Assembly: GCA_025642065.1 (NCBI GenBank)
Contig: JAODUP010001074.1
Coordinates: 101,001-165,000 of the forward strand
Reading direction: 5' to 3'
DNA length: 64,000 nt
From: Paralvinella palmiformis
Taxonomy: Eukaryota; Annelida; Polychaeta; Terebellida; Alvinellidae
In this document: one piece after another, positions 46,207 to 58,799 of the stretch
How positions within the stretch are numbered: position 1 is the first letter of the stretch
How the letters are laid out: the number at the start of each line of letters is the position of its first letter
Notes under the pieces: generated by a model
Seen by the model: only the letters and a program-made list of their open reading frames with translations
What the model was told of the DNA's origin: nothing
The model's database searches: none
Made by a program: the position numbers and the translations under genes

Positions 46207-47202
46207 GCGTGGTATTTCTAAAATTTTAATTTACAAACTTGTTATTGCCTATTAATGCCTGTAAAAATCCATTTCACCAAGGGACAGTTGACTTGAAGGG
46301 ACGCTGATTAAGTTAGGTGTTTAATTATAATCAGGAAGTAACCTTTGTCATAGAGGATAGTTGGGAAAACTCGACTCCCGATGAGTCGCGGGAACGAACT
46401 TAGAGAGGCCGGGGGATTGGTCTGCATCCAATATGTAGATCATAGAGCATAGGGGGTGTTGGAATTGTTAAAAATCTACACGGCTATCACTAGCAGAGCT
46501 AGTTGGCGTCTACGTTGCACGCTATTCGTTTGAATCGAGTTTCGCATTCATCAGCAGGTGACTTGCTCGCGATCATGGTACGCGTATTACTTCTTTATCA
46601 AGTTCACATACAGCTGTTTGTGTGTGTGTGTGGAGTAGTGGATCCCCCCCCCCCATCATCTCATCAACTACTCTATTATAGCAAATCGCGTAGCCACTTT
46701 CCTGTGTCCATAGAGCTATCACAAGTGTCATCTTCATTGACATCGATCGCTATAAAACAATGGCAATAGATTATCAGACTGATCTGACCTATATCAGTTG
46801 ACCCTTATTAACCGGTTTAGATGACCCCTACCGCCGGTGTATCCATGTTGACCGTTGTTAGCTCTTCGGTAAGCCCCTCAGTGCTGCTCGCCCAAAGACC
46901 CCCCTCCCCCCCCCCCCGATTTGATACATATATTTGACTCCGTCTATATCGGCTGTAAACATTAACGAGATTGTTCATTAATAGACAGATATGTGTGCTT
47001 GCATAAAGAAGCTATCCATATCTCGCGATTCATTGATACTTTATCGATATGAGATTATGTTGAAGTAGTTCAGGCTCGATGGACCCCCCCCCCGTGTACA
47101 GGTTTGTACTGGCTAGGGCGCGCGCGCGCGCGGACGCTTACTTCTCCACTTCCTTCTTTCGGATTGCCTCATCGGGGCTTGGCTTTTGGTCCGGTCGAAT
47201 AC
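46141..47202. other. unique sequence with simple repeats
   Basis: No gene recognised. (GA)n at about 46172-46204. Poly-C at about 46645-46653, 46898-46917 and 47083-47092. (GC)n at about 47118-47131. Confidence 0.5.
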
Positions 47203-47360
47203 GCGCGGTTGACCACAGATCTATAGCACCTGGGTTCAAACCCCGGCCGGGCTCTGTCAGAAAGATGTTTCATCTTTCACTTCGCCTCATTACCTTTGGA
47301 AGTTGCTAGGCCTATTTAGCCTATACATTGTGCACAAAGGTGGTCGTAAAACCACAACAT
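47203..47360 (+). mobile_element. tRNA-derived SINE, family A, 5'-eroded
   Basis: GCGGTTGACCACAGATC, ACCTGGGTTCAAACCCCGGC, GTTTCATCTTTCACTTCGCC, TCATTACCTTTGGAAGTTGC, CCTATTTAGCCTA, GTGCACAAAGGTGGTCGTAA then AACCACAAC. The A-box region is not recognisable. Confidence 0.8.
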
Positions 47361-47854
47361 AAATTTTTTTCTCCAAAGAACACACAAGCATTCCATATTT
47401 TATAGCACCTTCGAAATCCAATCACGCCCGTTGCCACACACATTATCATATTACGAAATCTTGACAAATGTTCCACATTTTAATCAAACCTCGCCCATCT
47501 TCCGCATCTAATCCTCGTATCGATATTTTATCGTCCTACCAGCGAAACAACCGCACTCGCGCGTGCCCGCGCCACACACGCGCACACACGGAGAGACCTC
47601 CCTTAGCACACACAATACAATCTGATCAGACCCGATCTAACTTCCTTCACACCTTGTCATATCTTGTTCGGAACATTTCACACTGTGTCATCCTTATCTG
47701 TGGCTGATCTTCTCCTGTCTTCACATATCTTTAACACAACATCGAATTTTATAATGTAAAATATCTGATTTATTCATATTTCATTATATAAACCATCATA
47801 TGCGAAGTTTGTCAAAGGCCTATATCTTGAACATACTAAGGTATATAACATACT

Positions 47855-47929
<75 letters not shown>

Positions 47930-49509
47930 TATATATATTGTTATAATGTTTATAGCTACCACCTAGTACCCAGTACAAATACCCCACACTGAGCTTTGTA
48001 AGTGGTATATAAATATAAAGTCATGATGTTGATAAATATTCGCGTGCGTGCGTGCGTGCGTGCGTGCGTGTGCGTGTGTGAGGTCAGTAGGTGAAAGGGC
48101 TCTGGCAAGAAAATCAGAAAGCGTGGTTACAATATCTGGACGAATCATCAGGGTCGCCGTAATATCCCACAATGCTTTCTAATGTCCAACGTACACGACA
48201 CCGCGATCATTCAGCCGCCATACCCACACACAATACTACAACCATGCCATCATACCAGCATGGTACACTGAACACTGAACATGGTATCACGCCACCGAGC
48301 CAGGCCCTCCAGGATTCGATCAGTTATCGGAATGGCGCCAAACGCTGAACAAGTCCTGATCTGATGGGTTAGGATTCGCGGCTGTACGTGTGAGGGCGAA
48401 CGCGCGCGCCCCCGCGTATCTGTTTCGTCTGCGTAGAACACGTCTGAGGGGAATTTCGCCGGCGTGCTGGAATGCACCCACCTACACCGGCTATCAAATA
48501 TAGACCGTCGAAACGACTGATAACGGGTATAGATGGGTCTAGCCGGCTATCACCATCAGTATCCAAGGTGTGACGGGTAACTGTCATCGCTCCTAGGTAT
48601 GTTGTTTACAATCTGATCCCATCACTCATCGGAGATCATCATTCTCACAAGATGAAGCCCATCTCGTCCATCGTACACATATCACAGCCAACCATCATTA
48701 TCATCTGACCGTTCTTATTCCCATCTGCTGTTCCCATTCGATCAGATGTATTGAGGAGTTTTGGAAATTGGATTGTAGAGCTAGTTCAATTAGTCGAATT
48801 TGGGGCGGTTGGGGTGTTATGAGGTGGATATGAGGCGGCCCGTGTTCCCACTCAAATTAAACTCACTTCCCCATGAGTGATGTTATAGTATCATTCCGCT
48901 GATCCAGACTCATTTTTCTTGTTATAGATACCATTCTTTTACTTCTTGTTAGACAGATGTCATCTGTATCCCAGATGGTGAGATGTTGTTTTAAATTTGG
49001 GATTGATCACGTTTTGTAATTTCTGTTCATCAACGAGGGGACACACACACACACACACACACACACCAATCGCTTAATTGCTTAATTTAAACATTAATTT
49101 AAAGATTAATTAATTTAATGTTTTACTTATCAATCAAAATGTAGTCACACACACACACACACACACACACTCGTCCCTTACTGTTTCACCCTCACTCTGT
49201 CGTATATCGGTAAATAGCGCGCTGTTACAGCGAACAGGACAAGACACGAGAAATGAACTGGGCGGCAATTCGGTGTCATCCGCAAACCTGTTACAAAATA
49301 TAGACAGAGATAGCCGGCCGCTCGAGCACTTCGAGTGTGTAAGCTGAAGTATTGATCAAATACACTGACTGATCGATCAATATAAACCGACCCTATATTT
49401 AGCCTTATTTGCTTGTATCGGTCGTTCGCCAATACACGCCACATTGTGCCCCACTGTTCGTGACCACGAGTCGACAAACCAGGCTCTGATTATCGACAAT
49501 CGATTCTAT

Positions 49510-49540
<31 letters not shown>

Positions 49541-49879
49541 CTTCCACCGATCGGTGTTCAATTATGGAATAAAATGAACGTCTTGCGTATGGACTTACGT
49601 TTGTTATTTTTGGAAACGAGAACGAAAGCCATTTCACTGATTAGGCTATGGCTACTGTTAGTCAATATTGGAGAGAAAAAAATCCAGCGAAGTATTTGAT
49701 GAATTGATGGTAAATTGTATGACCGGCGTAACGATTGTTGGGATGGCGAGTGCGGAAGTAGGTCAAACGGGCTGTCTAATTACCATGATAACGACGATCA
49801 GAAACCCCCAGCTTCGGAATCCGAACACTCTTCATATTGATGATAACATTTAAGCTGTTGGGGGAATGCGCTCACTGTG
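47361..49879. other. unique sequence with CT/TA, GCGT and CA microsatellites
   Basis: No gene recognised. (CT)n(TA)n at about 47860-47938, (GCGT)n at about 48042-48078, (CA)n at about 49041-49066 and 49146-49170, and CT/GT at about 49509-49539. Two nearly identical CA tracts (49041 and 49146) flank about 80 bp of AT-rich sequence. Confidence 0.5.
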
Positions 49880-49975
49880 GATAGTAGTGGTGTACTTTAA
49901 AGCTGCTCGCGGGATCGAATCTCGGGGTTACTTGGACGTGCCGCATGTTTCATCCATCAGTAGAAAAAACCCCCC
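49880..49975 (+). mobile_element. SINE-like element, family B, short remnant
   Basis: GTGTACTTTAAAGCTGCTCG, GGGATCGAATCTCGGGG and GCATGTTTCATCCATCAGTA then AAAAAACC. The B-box-like sequence and the TTTCATCCATC-GTA block keep the spacing and order of the family B copies at 31010 and 34728. Confidence 0.5.
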
Positions 49976-51735
49976 AATCAACAATCGATTTAACCAGGAT
50001 AACCACCTCTTGGCTCTAGGTCTTTGTTTAAAACAAATCATTCGCGCTGTTGTGAGATTGATGGAAACGGAATTATTTTTCCCTCGTAGAAAGTTGTGAC
50101 GTTATATTTTATTTTGTTACTGTTATAATACGGATAATAACAGGATCAGTTTAGCTTTTTTTAGAATGTCCCGTAAGGACATTTATCGTTAAGCTGTTTT
50201 CTGCTCACTAGGTGGCAGCACATTCGCAAACACCAACCGATACGTTGTTGTTGTTGTTATTTAGCATGATGCCATTATTAATGCGAAATGCTTAGATACA
50301 CAAAATGATGATCGTTATAAGGATGCTTATGATAATGATGCCGTTGATAAAATTTGTTTTCAGCAGAAATTAACCGAGCCCTTATTAAGAGGAACCATAT
50401 GTATTTACAAAGTAATAGTATTCTAGAGAGGCTTATTACACGTTTTGAGCTGTATGTCTTTCACAACAAGTTTTGTTGATTTTATCTCATAAAATACGTC
50501 TTAATTTTATTAAGAAAAACTAATTTTCCCCGGTGTTTTTATTTATTTAGGTGAAAACACAATCTATCATAAATAAACACTCGCGCGTCCACCCACGCAT
50601 ATGAGCGACGGCAGACACTCACTCATTCAGTTAAGCCACATATGTGGGTTATCACACAAAAACACACATACATACAAACTTGTGTGCGCGTGGTGAGAGA
50701 GATTTACAAAGTAGGCCTCTTTTCAGACGCCAAAGTTTAGCCAAAAATTAGCTATACCTGAGGCCATACCACGTGATCTGTTGTTAGCGTTGTTGTTGTT
50801 CTTATTTGTTTTGCGGTATTTGTCACCTTGTATGTACCTAGCTGAAAATAATCTACTTGTTTTCTCTCTGTCGGTGTGGCTTACACGTCCTCAGCAAGGT
50901 ATTTACTTCGTGGTCGCCTGTCCGCAGAACGTTCGACGAGCAGGTAAACAAGCCATGACCGAACAGGGAAACATTATAAGGTGATTATACGCTATAAGAT
51001 CATATGTCAGCATTGATCCGGGGTTAGTAATCCCGATGTCGGGCGAAAGATTGACACCGACGTCTGGTCCGGCGCTCGGGTCAGTGGAACCCTGGATCTA
51101 TCGATCACATCACCGCATTCGGACAATTTACTAAACGCTCTTAAACGAGACGGTGCTTGGCGCGATGGAAATCCTGCCCGTTTTTTTCGGTTCGGTCTTT
51201 GGACGAAACGAAACGTACCTAGTTCGCTAATGCAGCGCCGCACTTCTGGACGCACCCGCCTTCCGTCCGCGCCTTAATGATCGAGACGCCGAGTGCGACA
51301 TCTAGCGACTGTATGATGAACCTCGGCCGCCGGTTTATTTTAAATCGTGACAAATGTGTTATTTTTATTTTAAACTACCAAGAGCCAGGATATGCGTCGG
51401 TAACTTATAGCTAACGAGGGCGTGAATTTTTGTTACATAATTTTGTTCTATGTCCCACTCGTAACCATAATTTTGCTGTTGGACGCGTCACACATAGGAA
51501 TTTACAATTTAGCCATTTTCATGATTTTGCGTGAAGTCGATTCCTTACATTAAATCTCTCTCGCTCACTTACCAAGGTGCAGACTACTAATTATGTATTT
51601 ACTTGTATTACACCCAGTACAAAAGTCGGGTTACTGCACGTCCTCCACTATAATTATTATTAGTGTATGCGTATTGTCCTGATCGACTGCCACTTTCATT
51701 CCAAACACACAAATCCATCTTAGTGTATAATATAA
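49976..51735. other. unique non-coding sequence
   Basis: No gene recognised. TTG triplets at about 50244-50262; otherwise non-repetitive. Confidence 0.5.
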
Positions 51736-53693
51736 TTTATTTTAATTCTTCATAGACAGCTCCCTCGGGAGGCTTTAAAATATGATCAACGTCAAGGCCT
51801 CGTGTTCTTGCAAACTGACCTCGGGTACAAAGCTTCTAGGGTACCAGATGTTACTGTCGCAGTGTTTATACTGTCTGCCAACAGTATACAAGTATATACT
51901 AATTAAATATATTATAGGCATACACATAAAACCCATGACAAGCATTTCACCACACACACACACACACACACAATACATGTGATGGAATTCACCAGATACA
52001 AACACCAGTCTCTATAGAGATCGAGACAGGCAACCATCATATTGTCTATATAGATTGTTATTAATATTGTCATTACACTTCAAATATACCCGTAGAAATT
52101 TTATAGAATTAACAATGCTTTAAACACGTATTGCGTGGTTATGAGTCTTAGCACCAAGATCCACAAGCCATAGGTATGGTAATTAGTCTTCTATTATTAA
52201 AACTACTAAAACTTATCACACACTATGCATATATATATATATATATATATATGCACCCACATACATATGTATAAAAGTACGCAAGCATTTTTCATCATAC
52301 ATGCTCTATTACAGTTAATAAATGCACTTTATCTGAGAGATTTCTGAGGGCAGCACTTGAGAACCCAGAAACTACACAACACAGATGTATGCTAGATGCC
52401 CAGCCGTCTGATAACAAGAAAACTGGACCTGAACACTTTGGGCTCCAGATGTAAACCACCACCACACCTGAATACGGTTAACAAACACACCCACCCACCC
52501 ACAGTTAGACTGGTCGGTTGATGTCCTGGCATGATGGTGTATGGGATGGAAGCGGAACAGGATGATCCTATCAGCCCTTAGATGAGCATCAAGGACTAAG
52601 CAGACAACATTTTCCTAATACCCCTCCCCCCTCGACGTACACATTGCACAAGCAGCAGCACATGCAAACACAGATCACACGCACATACACAGGGAAGTTT
52701 ACCTGTGCACACATAAGGACATTCTATAATTGAACTAAATGTGACATTTTCATTATATATATAATATATTTATATATATATAGTTCTTATATACAACCTG
52801 GTGTGAAAGCGAAGTTTCAGTTATTTGAAAACACACAGATATCCACATAACATATCCATACAACATATTCATTGATCTAAGTAACAAATATTAAGACATA
52901 AATAGATCTAGCTATTACTAACATTAAGGAGTAGGGTGGGACAGCTACTGGGCCAGCCCTCTTGTATCTCGGTCTGTGGGGAGGGTTGAGCGGGGCGAGT
53001 GGCAGAGAAGTGTTATGTAGCTAAGTCTACAGCCGAATCATTAAACGAGATTAAATACCTGGTTCATGTACACATACTCTTTTCTAGGCATGATACACAA
53101 TGCTGTACAGCGCTCTTACATTCTTGCTGCTTCCAGCCAGTCGGCTGTTCCGTTACATACATGCTTATGAGAGATGTATAAAATCATCAACAAAAGGCGA
53201 TCAGTCAGACTGTCAACAAAGTTGGTACATGGATACACTTTCAACAAATCGCTTATAATTTAAACTAAATCTGTTTAACATGCGAGATCAAATCATGGAA
53301 TTGTCTTCTCCGTGGGAAGGTTGAATTTTTTTCCAGCACGTGCCATCTGCGGCCAATGCGAGTAACCCGTACTCTGACCAGACCCCAGCCAATCAAATGG
53401 ATACTTAGCTGTATCGGAGAGCTCTCTTTCTACTAACTATAGGTACACAGCCAACTACCCAGACTGCATTTTGACGTAGTAACGCAAAATGCCATTTTGC
53501 CAGTATATCAGCGTGATTACTGAAATGGGAGCCATTTTCAAGGAAAAACATAACGGACAGGCGATCAGTCTTGATTAAGAAATGACAAAACCAGTTCCCT
53601 ATCAGTACTGGAGGCATGCAACACAGTCAGGGTCGGATCAAGTTTCACTGGACCCGGCACAAACCACCTTTACCCATCACGGCCATAGAAAGT
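51736..53693. other. unique sequence, distal 3' flank of the kinase-inhibitor gene
   Basis: No gene recognised. TTTATT at 51736-51741 reads AATAAA on the minus strand. CA repeats lie at about 51952-51972 and (TA)n at about 52229-52252. No SINE copies were seen from here through the gene. Confidence 0.45.
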
Positions 53694-53769
53694 GTTGCCA
53701 GGCAACCATTTCCAGAGCTAAGGATCGGGTTACCATTCTAGGCGCCCTCTTAAGAGTTGCCATGGCAAC
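53694..53769. promoter_or_regulatory. paired RFX X-box-like palindromes
   Basis: GTTGCCAGGCAAC at 53694-53706 and the perfect palindrome GTTGCCATGGCAAC at 53756-53769 both fit the X-box consensus for RFX transcription factors (two half-sites with a 0-3 bp gap). A third related site, GTCGCCACGGCAAC, lies at 54835-54848. They fall 3-4 kb beyond the stop codon of the kinase-inhibitor gene. Function is unproven. Confidence 0.45.
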
Positions 53770-54834
53770 CAGACTGAGATAGGCTCCATCTTCCTGGACT
53801 GGACTGCGATCAGTTCTTGGCATTCTAGGCTTTCTTTGTGTTCCAGCAAAATATCAGCGTCCATTCCCCCCCCCCCCTCTCTGCAATGGCAACACACCTC
53901 AAACACGTGTAACTGGTTCTGGTTGTGTAACCGGTTTGGGAGCAGTGAAACCATCAATTCTTTAGCATCTGGCTTCTGCCAGGGCTGACTGTGGCCGTAT
54001 GCAGGCTGGTTCCTTTAAAGTGGCCGGATTCCAGGAAATGGTCCATTTGGCTCCTAGCGGCTCACCTGGTTGCATAGTATGCAGGCGCAGTCTTCTTCCA
54101 TTTGCTGCACAAGATTCCAATAACCTTCCAGGTGTTGGCAGCTCTTGGGGTCTAGGTTGGCGGGTCCCTGAGTTTCAAATTGTTGCCGCGGATTAATCTA
54201 ATTATACAGTAGTTTGCTTCACACAGCATCGCAATTGTCTTTCTTTTGTAGATTTCAAAATAAATAATTGCACTCATAAATAGAAATTGTCCATTGCACA
54301 GTTATGGATGGAAGTGATGGCGGCAAACAATCTGCAAAGATACAAAAAGAACAAGAATAAGCACAAATAACTCAAACTGTTCAGAGATGCTAGAATTCCC
54401 TTTTCACTACGGAACACATTTGGTTAAATTTTAATAACGGGATGCCCACAGCGGTCACATCACAGCAAGCTTCCCAAGTGAATCCCAAATAACAAACTAG
54501 TATCAATTCATTATTTCTGGAGCAGACAGGAAGCCAAAGGTGACCCCGGATGATCCCTGCCATTGGATAATTTATGTGATTGATGTTAAGCAGACGCGGG
54601 CGTAAAGGAGAATCTGCCAAGGTTCGATAAACACAACCGGAACCAACGAAACGCGCAATCCACAATCTGGATTAGATGCCGAGGGGAGGGGGAGAGGTCA
54701 ACGAACTGACACGCGAAGAACGCCGTAATCCATAGAGCACAGACCGGGTAGCGGACGGACGGACGCGAGACAAAGGAAATCGGGAGTGGTCCTGGATCAG
54801 GCCAGCTGAGCCACGTCAATCAGGGACGGGTACG
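53770..54834. other. unique non-coding sequence
   Basis: No gene recognised. Poly-C at about 53866-53876. Confidence 0.45.
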
Positions 54835-54848
54835 GTCGCCACGGCAAC
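54835..54848. promoter_or_regulatory. third X-box-like palindrome
   Basis: GTCGCCACGGCAAC, an imperfect X-box about 1.1 kb from the paired sites at 53694-53769. Confidence 0.35.
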
Positions 54849-55491
54849 GGATAACCTTTGCTCGCGAAGGTCAGACGCGCATGCACGAGACGGCCGTAAG
54901 CGCGACCTTCGATGCATGCTGGCTACAGATAACTAGCCAAGCAAAAAGTAGCGTTTCTTTCTTTGGTGGCTCGGGTTTTTCAATAAACGTCGCTTGGTTA
55001 TTTTTTTTCTTTCTTCTCACTCGGGGCTCTTTTTGCGAACAGAAAACGACGGCAAGCACCAATCTGCTGCACGCAATTTCTGACTTGCGCCGAAATTCGG
55101 CTGCATCGAGACGTTGCTGTTAATTGCTTGTTACCGTTTGGAAATGGCGATAAGCGAAGGATATTCGTACTCCAGCAAACGACGGGCCGGAGAAAGTCAT
55201 GCCCTAGACGTGCAATATAAATAATGGCCGCTTTAATCAGAATCAAAATAATCAGCAATTGGTGTGACCCAGTTGCTCGAACAATGGTTGCCACGCAGCG
55301 GTCGCGCTGTTATCAGTCCGCGCAAGGCCTCGCCAGTTCGCCTAGACACAAAAGCCAGGGCGATACACGGCAGCCAGTGCTAGCTACTGATAATCTCTTT
55401 CAAACACGGGCCAGCTCGGCGTAAACAAACGAATCACACTACAGCAAAATCGGAAAGATTCAGCGTGTTCGATGGAAGAGCGACGAAAATA

Positions 55492-55497
55492 TTTATT
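55492..55497 (-). terminator. candidate poly(A) signal AATAAA
   Basis: Canonical hexamer on the minus strand about 2 kb below the stop codon; an alternative or more distal 3' end. Confidence 0.25.
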
Positions 55498-56377
55498 TCC
55501 AATTCGAATCGACCTCGCTCAAGCTAATTTCGATGCAACGACCCGAATACTACCAGAAGGAATCCAGGCTGGCCAACAACAGCGCCGTACCGGCCGAACC
55601 ATTAACTTCAGCACGCGTTCACGCCACTATATTTCGCCACTAATTAGAATATATAGACTGCTCACAGCGAGGCAGCTCCCTTTGTTTACATCGTACGGCT
55701 AGCCTGGAATATATCACGGCCGATTTATGGCCGCTGCATCTCTCCACGCGATGTAAGAAGAGGTCGAACATCCAACGACAACCCAAACGTTAACGAGACC
55801 GGCTGAAACAGAACGGGGCCCTTCCCTCCTATATAATGGCTTAAAGGCGTCCGGAATTTTAAAAAATATTTCATTTTAGTGGACACTGAAGCCCAGCGGG
55901 TCTCCACAGCGCACTGCACGACCCAAGTACCCAACCAACTAAAGCCGACCTATCCAAGCTCACGCAAGTACTACAACAGATGGTCGAAACGGCCGTTACA
56001 ACGCACCAACGCCGCCACCCCCTTCGCCATCTATGTTAACGGCTGGCAATATTCAAAACTAAAAGCCGTTACACATGCCCAGCGGACATGGTACCGTTCA
56101 TACACTGTGTCAGGTTTCCGATTTTACCAAATATAGACGCGGCCCAGTTCGTTCACTGGTCGCACTTTGTATTGTCAACACATCGATTTCTATCGAGAAC
56201 GGTTTCGCCGATTCTGGCTCGGAGCAAATATCCAACCGCAGACGTGTTTGGCCAAAAATATGGGAGGGGGGGGGGAACTTGGTCTATATGACATGACCGA
56301 TTTCAAGCAGGTGCTAAATGATGGAACACCAGAGACCTAACAGCATCTCTTCTAGACTACAAAACGGGGATCAGATA

Positions 56378-56383
56378 TTTAAT
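56378..56383 (-). terminator. candidate poly(A) signal ATTAAA
   Basis: First recognised hexamer below the stop codon on the minus strand. The following minus-strand sequence contains GTTTTGTAGTCT, a plausible GU-rich downstream element. Confidence 0.3.
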
Positions 56384-57527
56384 TTGGAAAAACGGTTATT
56401 CCCATTGAATTGTATATTATGTAGATCTTGCGGCTGCAGTGATCAGAGTCTAGGATCAAAGCATGCCTCACCAGATCAGAAGATTCCCGGACATTTCAAA
56501 ATGTGCAAGACGTTCCTGGAACAGCCGGGACCTGACTGTTGTCTAATTTGACAGATGAGCAAACAGCAATGTTTATAATGCGGATGCCTAATGTAGTTAG
56601 GCCCAGAAGGCTGCAACCATAATCTGTAGAGACTAACTAGACCCCCCAGCCAGTGTGCTCACAGTATCAAAAGGTGCTGGTTGTACCAGTGGGAAGATGG
56701 GGCCATGGTCAGACAGACTAGGCAGATTAAAGGGAGCAAACAGCTGCAGACGAGAAGGAAGCATAAGGCATGTGAATAGCAATGTTTAGATCCAGATCTA
56801 AGAGACTGATAACAGCTGGAATTGGTAATGATCAAGTGGGCATCAAAGTCAATAGCAGCAGAATTTTGTGGGAGTTTAAATGATTCAGCACGTGTCTGGA
56901 TGACCTCTTCAGTCAACTAATGACGTACACAAGTCTTCCTCTCTCCAGTAACTATTAGAAAGACCATTACAATAAGCCCATGGAATTGGTCAGACCAAGC
57001 AACCACAGGGACTGTTACACCTGCGTCAAGGAACAAAATTATTTTCCATTGCTGCGCTAAAGACCGGGCTCATTTCATATGCAAATGCATGCATGACAAA
57101 TTGGTACCGAGACCACATATCTTGTCCTTCCCAGTGGAGATGTCCTTTTGACCTGATGACAGACCGACTGGCTTCCTTTCCGTTGCCCCAGTAACAAGAG
57201 CCAAATTCATTAACAGAATGAAGCCACCCCGCTCCTCGGCCAGAAGAACAGGTGCAGAATCGGCTTGTATTCAAATAGCAACCGTTATGCTGCCGGAAAG
57301 AAATATCAAATTTTTGAATGTAGCCAATACCAGTAGATCTAGTGTCATGGTTCTGTGTTTCACGATGACAGCAGAACGCCCCAGCGTACAGCCATACAAT
57401 TAATAGTGGATACCGCCCGGACTAAGGTTAGAATAGAAACAATTAGTAATGGGGAACAAGTTTGCAAGGACATGCCGTAAATCAACGATTTCATCAGAAT
57501 GATGCACTGCTAGAAAGCCTACCTTCT

Positions 57528-57586
57528 TTAATTAAGAATTATCCGCCTCTTTGCTGTTCGGGTTCGCTTCTTTTGTGGGAAGTACT
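57528..57586 (-). CDS. p21/p27-type CDK inhibitor, last coding exon (PIP box end and basic tail)
   Basis: Exon found by requiring a 3' splice site that continues the split codon of exon 1. The minus-strand text TTCTTCACTTGCAG ends the intron, with a CTAAT branch-like site about 24 bp upstream. The spliced codon is G|AG (Glu198). Translation continues YFPQKKRTRTAKRRIILN and stops with TAA at 57530-57528. With exon 1 this makes QSTISEYF, which satisfies the PIP-box pattern Q-x-x-(hydrophobic)-x-x-aromatic-aromatic for docking on PCNA. The run KKRTRTAKRR matches the basic tail after the PIP box of vertebrate p21. The frame, acceptor and motif completion agree, so this tiny exon is well supported without transcript data. 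Confidence 0.87.
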
Positions 57587-58799
57587 CTGCAAGTGAAGAA
57601 AATGAGACATTAGCCACAGATACGCGTTCGAGTCCGCTCTGACAATTACAGCGGCAACGGTTCAAGACGACTAGTAGACCTTTATAGACAAGTTATCCGA
57701 GCAGTGGGTTCCTAAAACCAACACACAAACACACTACGTGGCAACCTTGATGACTAATGGTGCAATATATCTATCAGTTGCCTTGAATAGAACCGGGGCC
57801 GTATCTTACAATAACCTGGACATTTTTAAACGCGTAGTTATTGTGCTGTTTACTACAACTCTTACTATAAGATCGGGCCCAAAGTACTAGCTGAAAGGAT
57901 TTCCCCAGGGACGCCCAATGGTGTTTTTTCTCCTCTCTACTATCCAAACTTTTTCTGTGCTCGTTTTGGAAAGCGAAGCGCCAACTAGCTAGGCCGTGTC
58001 ACCAAAAGAGACGGCCCCTTCTTCATCCAGGGCATTCATATCGGTAACGTACACCGGCGCCATCGCCAAAACACTCCTCAAGTGTGCGCAGACTCGATAA
58101 ACTTAGACAACGTACATGGAAGCCAATTCATCACGGAGGGAAAAAAGTAGTAGTTTTGTTTTCGGAAGAAAAAAACATGTACCGACAGCCTGATCAACTG
58201 TCTGGACCAGGGACCGGCGTTTCGATTTCATGGATGATTTTGTTTTACGCCGAGTTCCACAAAGTTGGACGTGGACCAATTTGGAACGGGCACACCGTTT
58301 TGTGGTTTATTTAAAACGTCAGTTGGTGCTGCACATGTCGTTTTACTTGAATGTTGTAACATTTGTTATCACACAGCACAGCGCCTATGCTTATCTCCGA
58401 TCTGCGCGTCATCATAGGATGTCTTCCTACGCCAGAGCGTCGCGCTTGGGTACGTCTACTCTAGACTATAGGCAGACTACACAACGGTGCGAGCCCAATA
58501 CTCGACAGCGAGCTCTTTTTGCCACTACAGCTACCAACCACCGCCGAAAACACGTATAAAAAAACCCAACTCGGTTAACGTACTACAAAATCACGCAAAG
58601 TAAATTACGCACAACTACTTACGTAGAAACCACAAGAGGCGCCGCACGCTCGCTATAAACGAGTCCAGCCCACATCCAGGCCCGCCTATGATTATGTCTA
58701 GCAGCTACGCAGACTAGTCTACTACAACTACTACTATTGGCTTTGGTTCATGCGGACGGAGAAGGGGACAGACAACGATTTAAAGAGCTGACTACTTAC
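57587..58799 (-). other. intron of the CDK-inhibitor gene, 1213 bp
   Basis: Phase-1 GT-AG intron. Donor CAGTG|GTAAGT at 58799 downward; acceptor TTCTTCACTTGCAG ending at 57587. It interrupts the PIP box between Ser197 and Glu198. No SINE or large microsatellite is recognised inside. The longer open frames within (58084-58314 and 58230-58559, plus) have no recognised features. Confidence 0.85.

Larger units (their letters stand above)
54849..57527 (-). other. presumed 3' UTR and flank of the CDK-inhibitor gene
   Basis: No independent gene recognised. Minus-strand poly(A) signal candidates below the stop codon are ATTAAA (56378-56383), followed by GT-rich sequence, and AATAAA (55492-55497), followed by T-rich sequence. 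They would give a 3' UTR of about 1.2 or 2.0 kb. The actual end cannot be decided from sequence alone. Confidence 0.35.
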
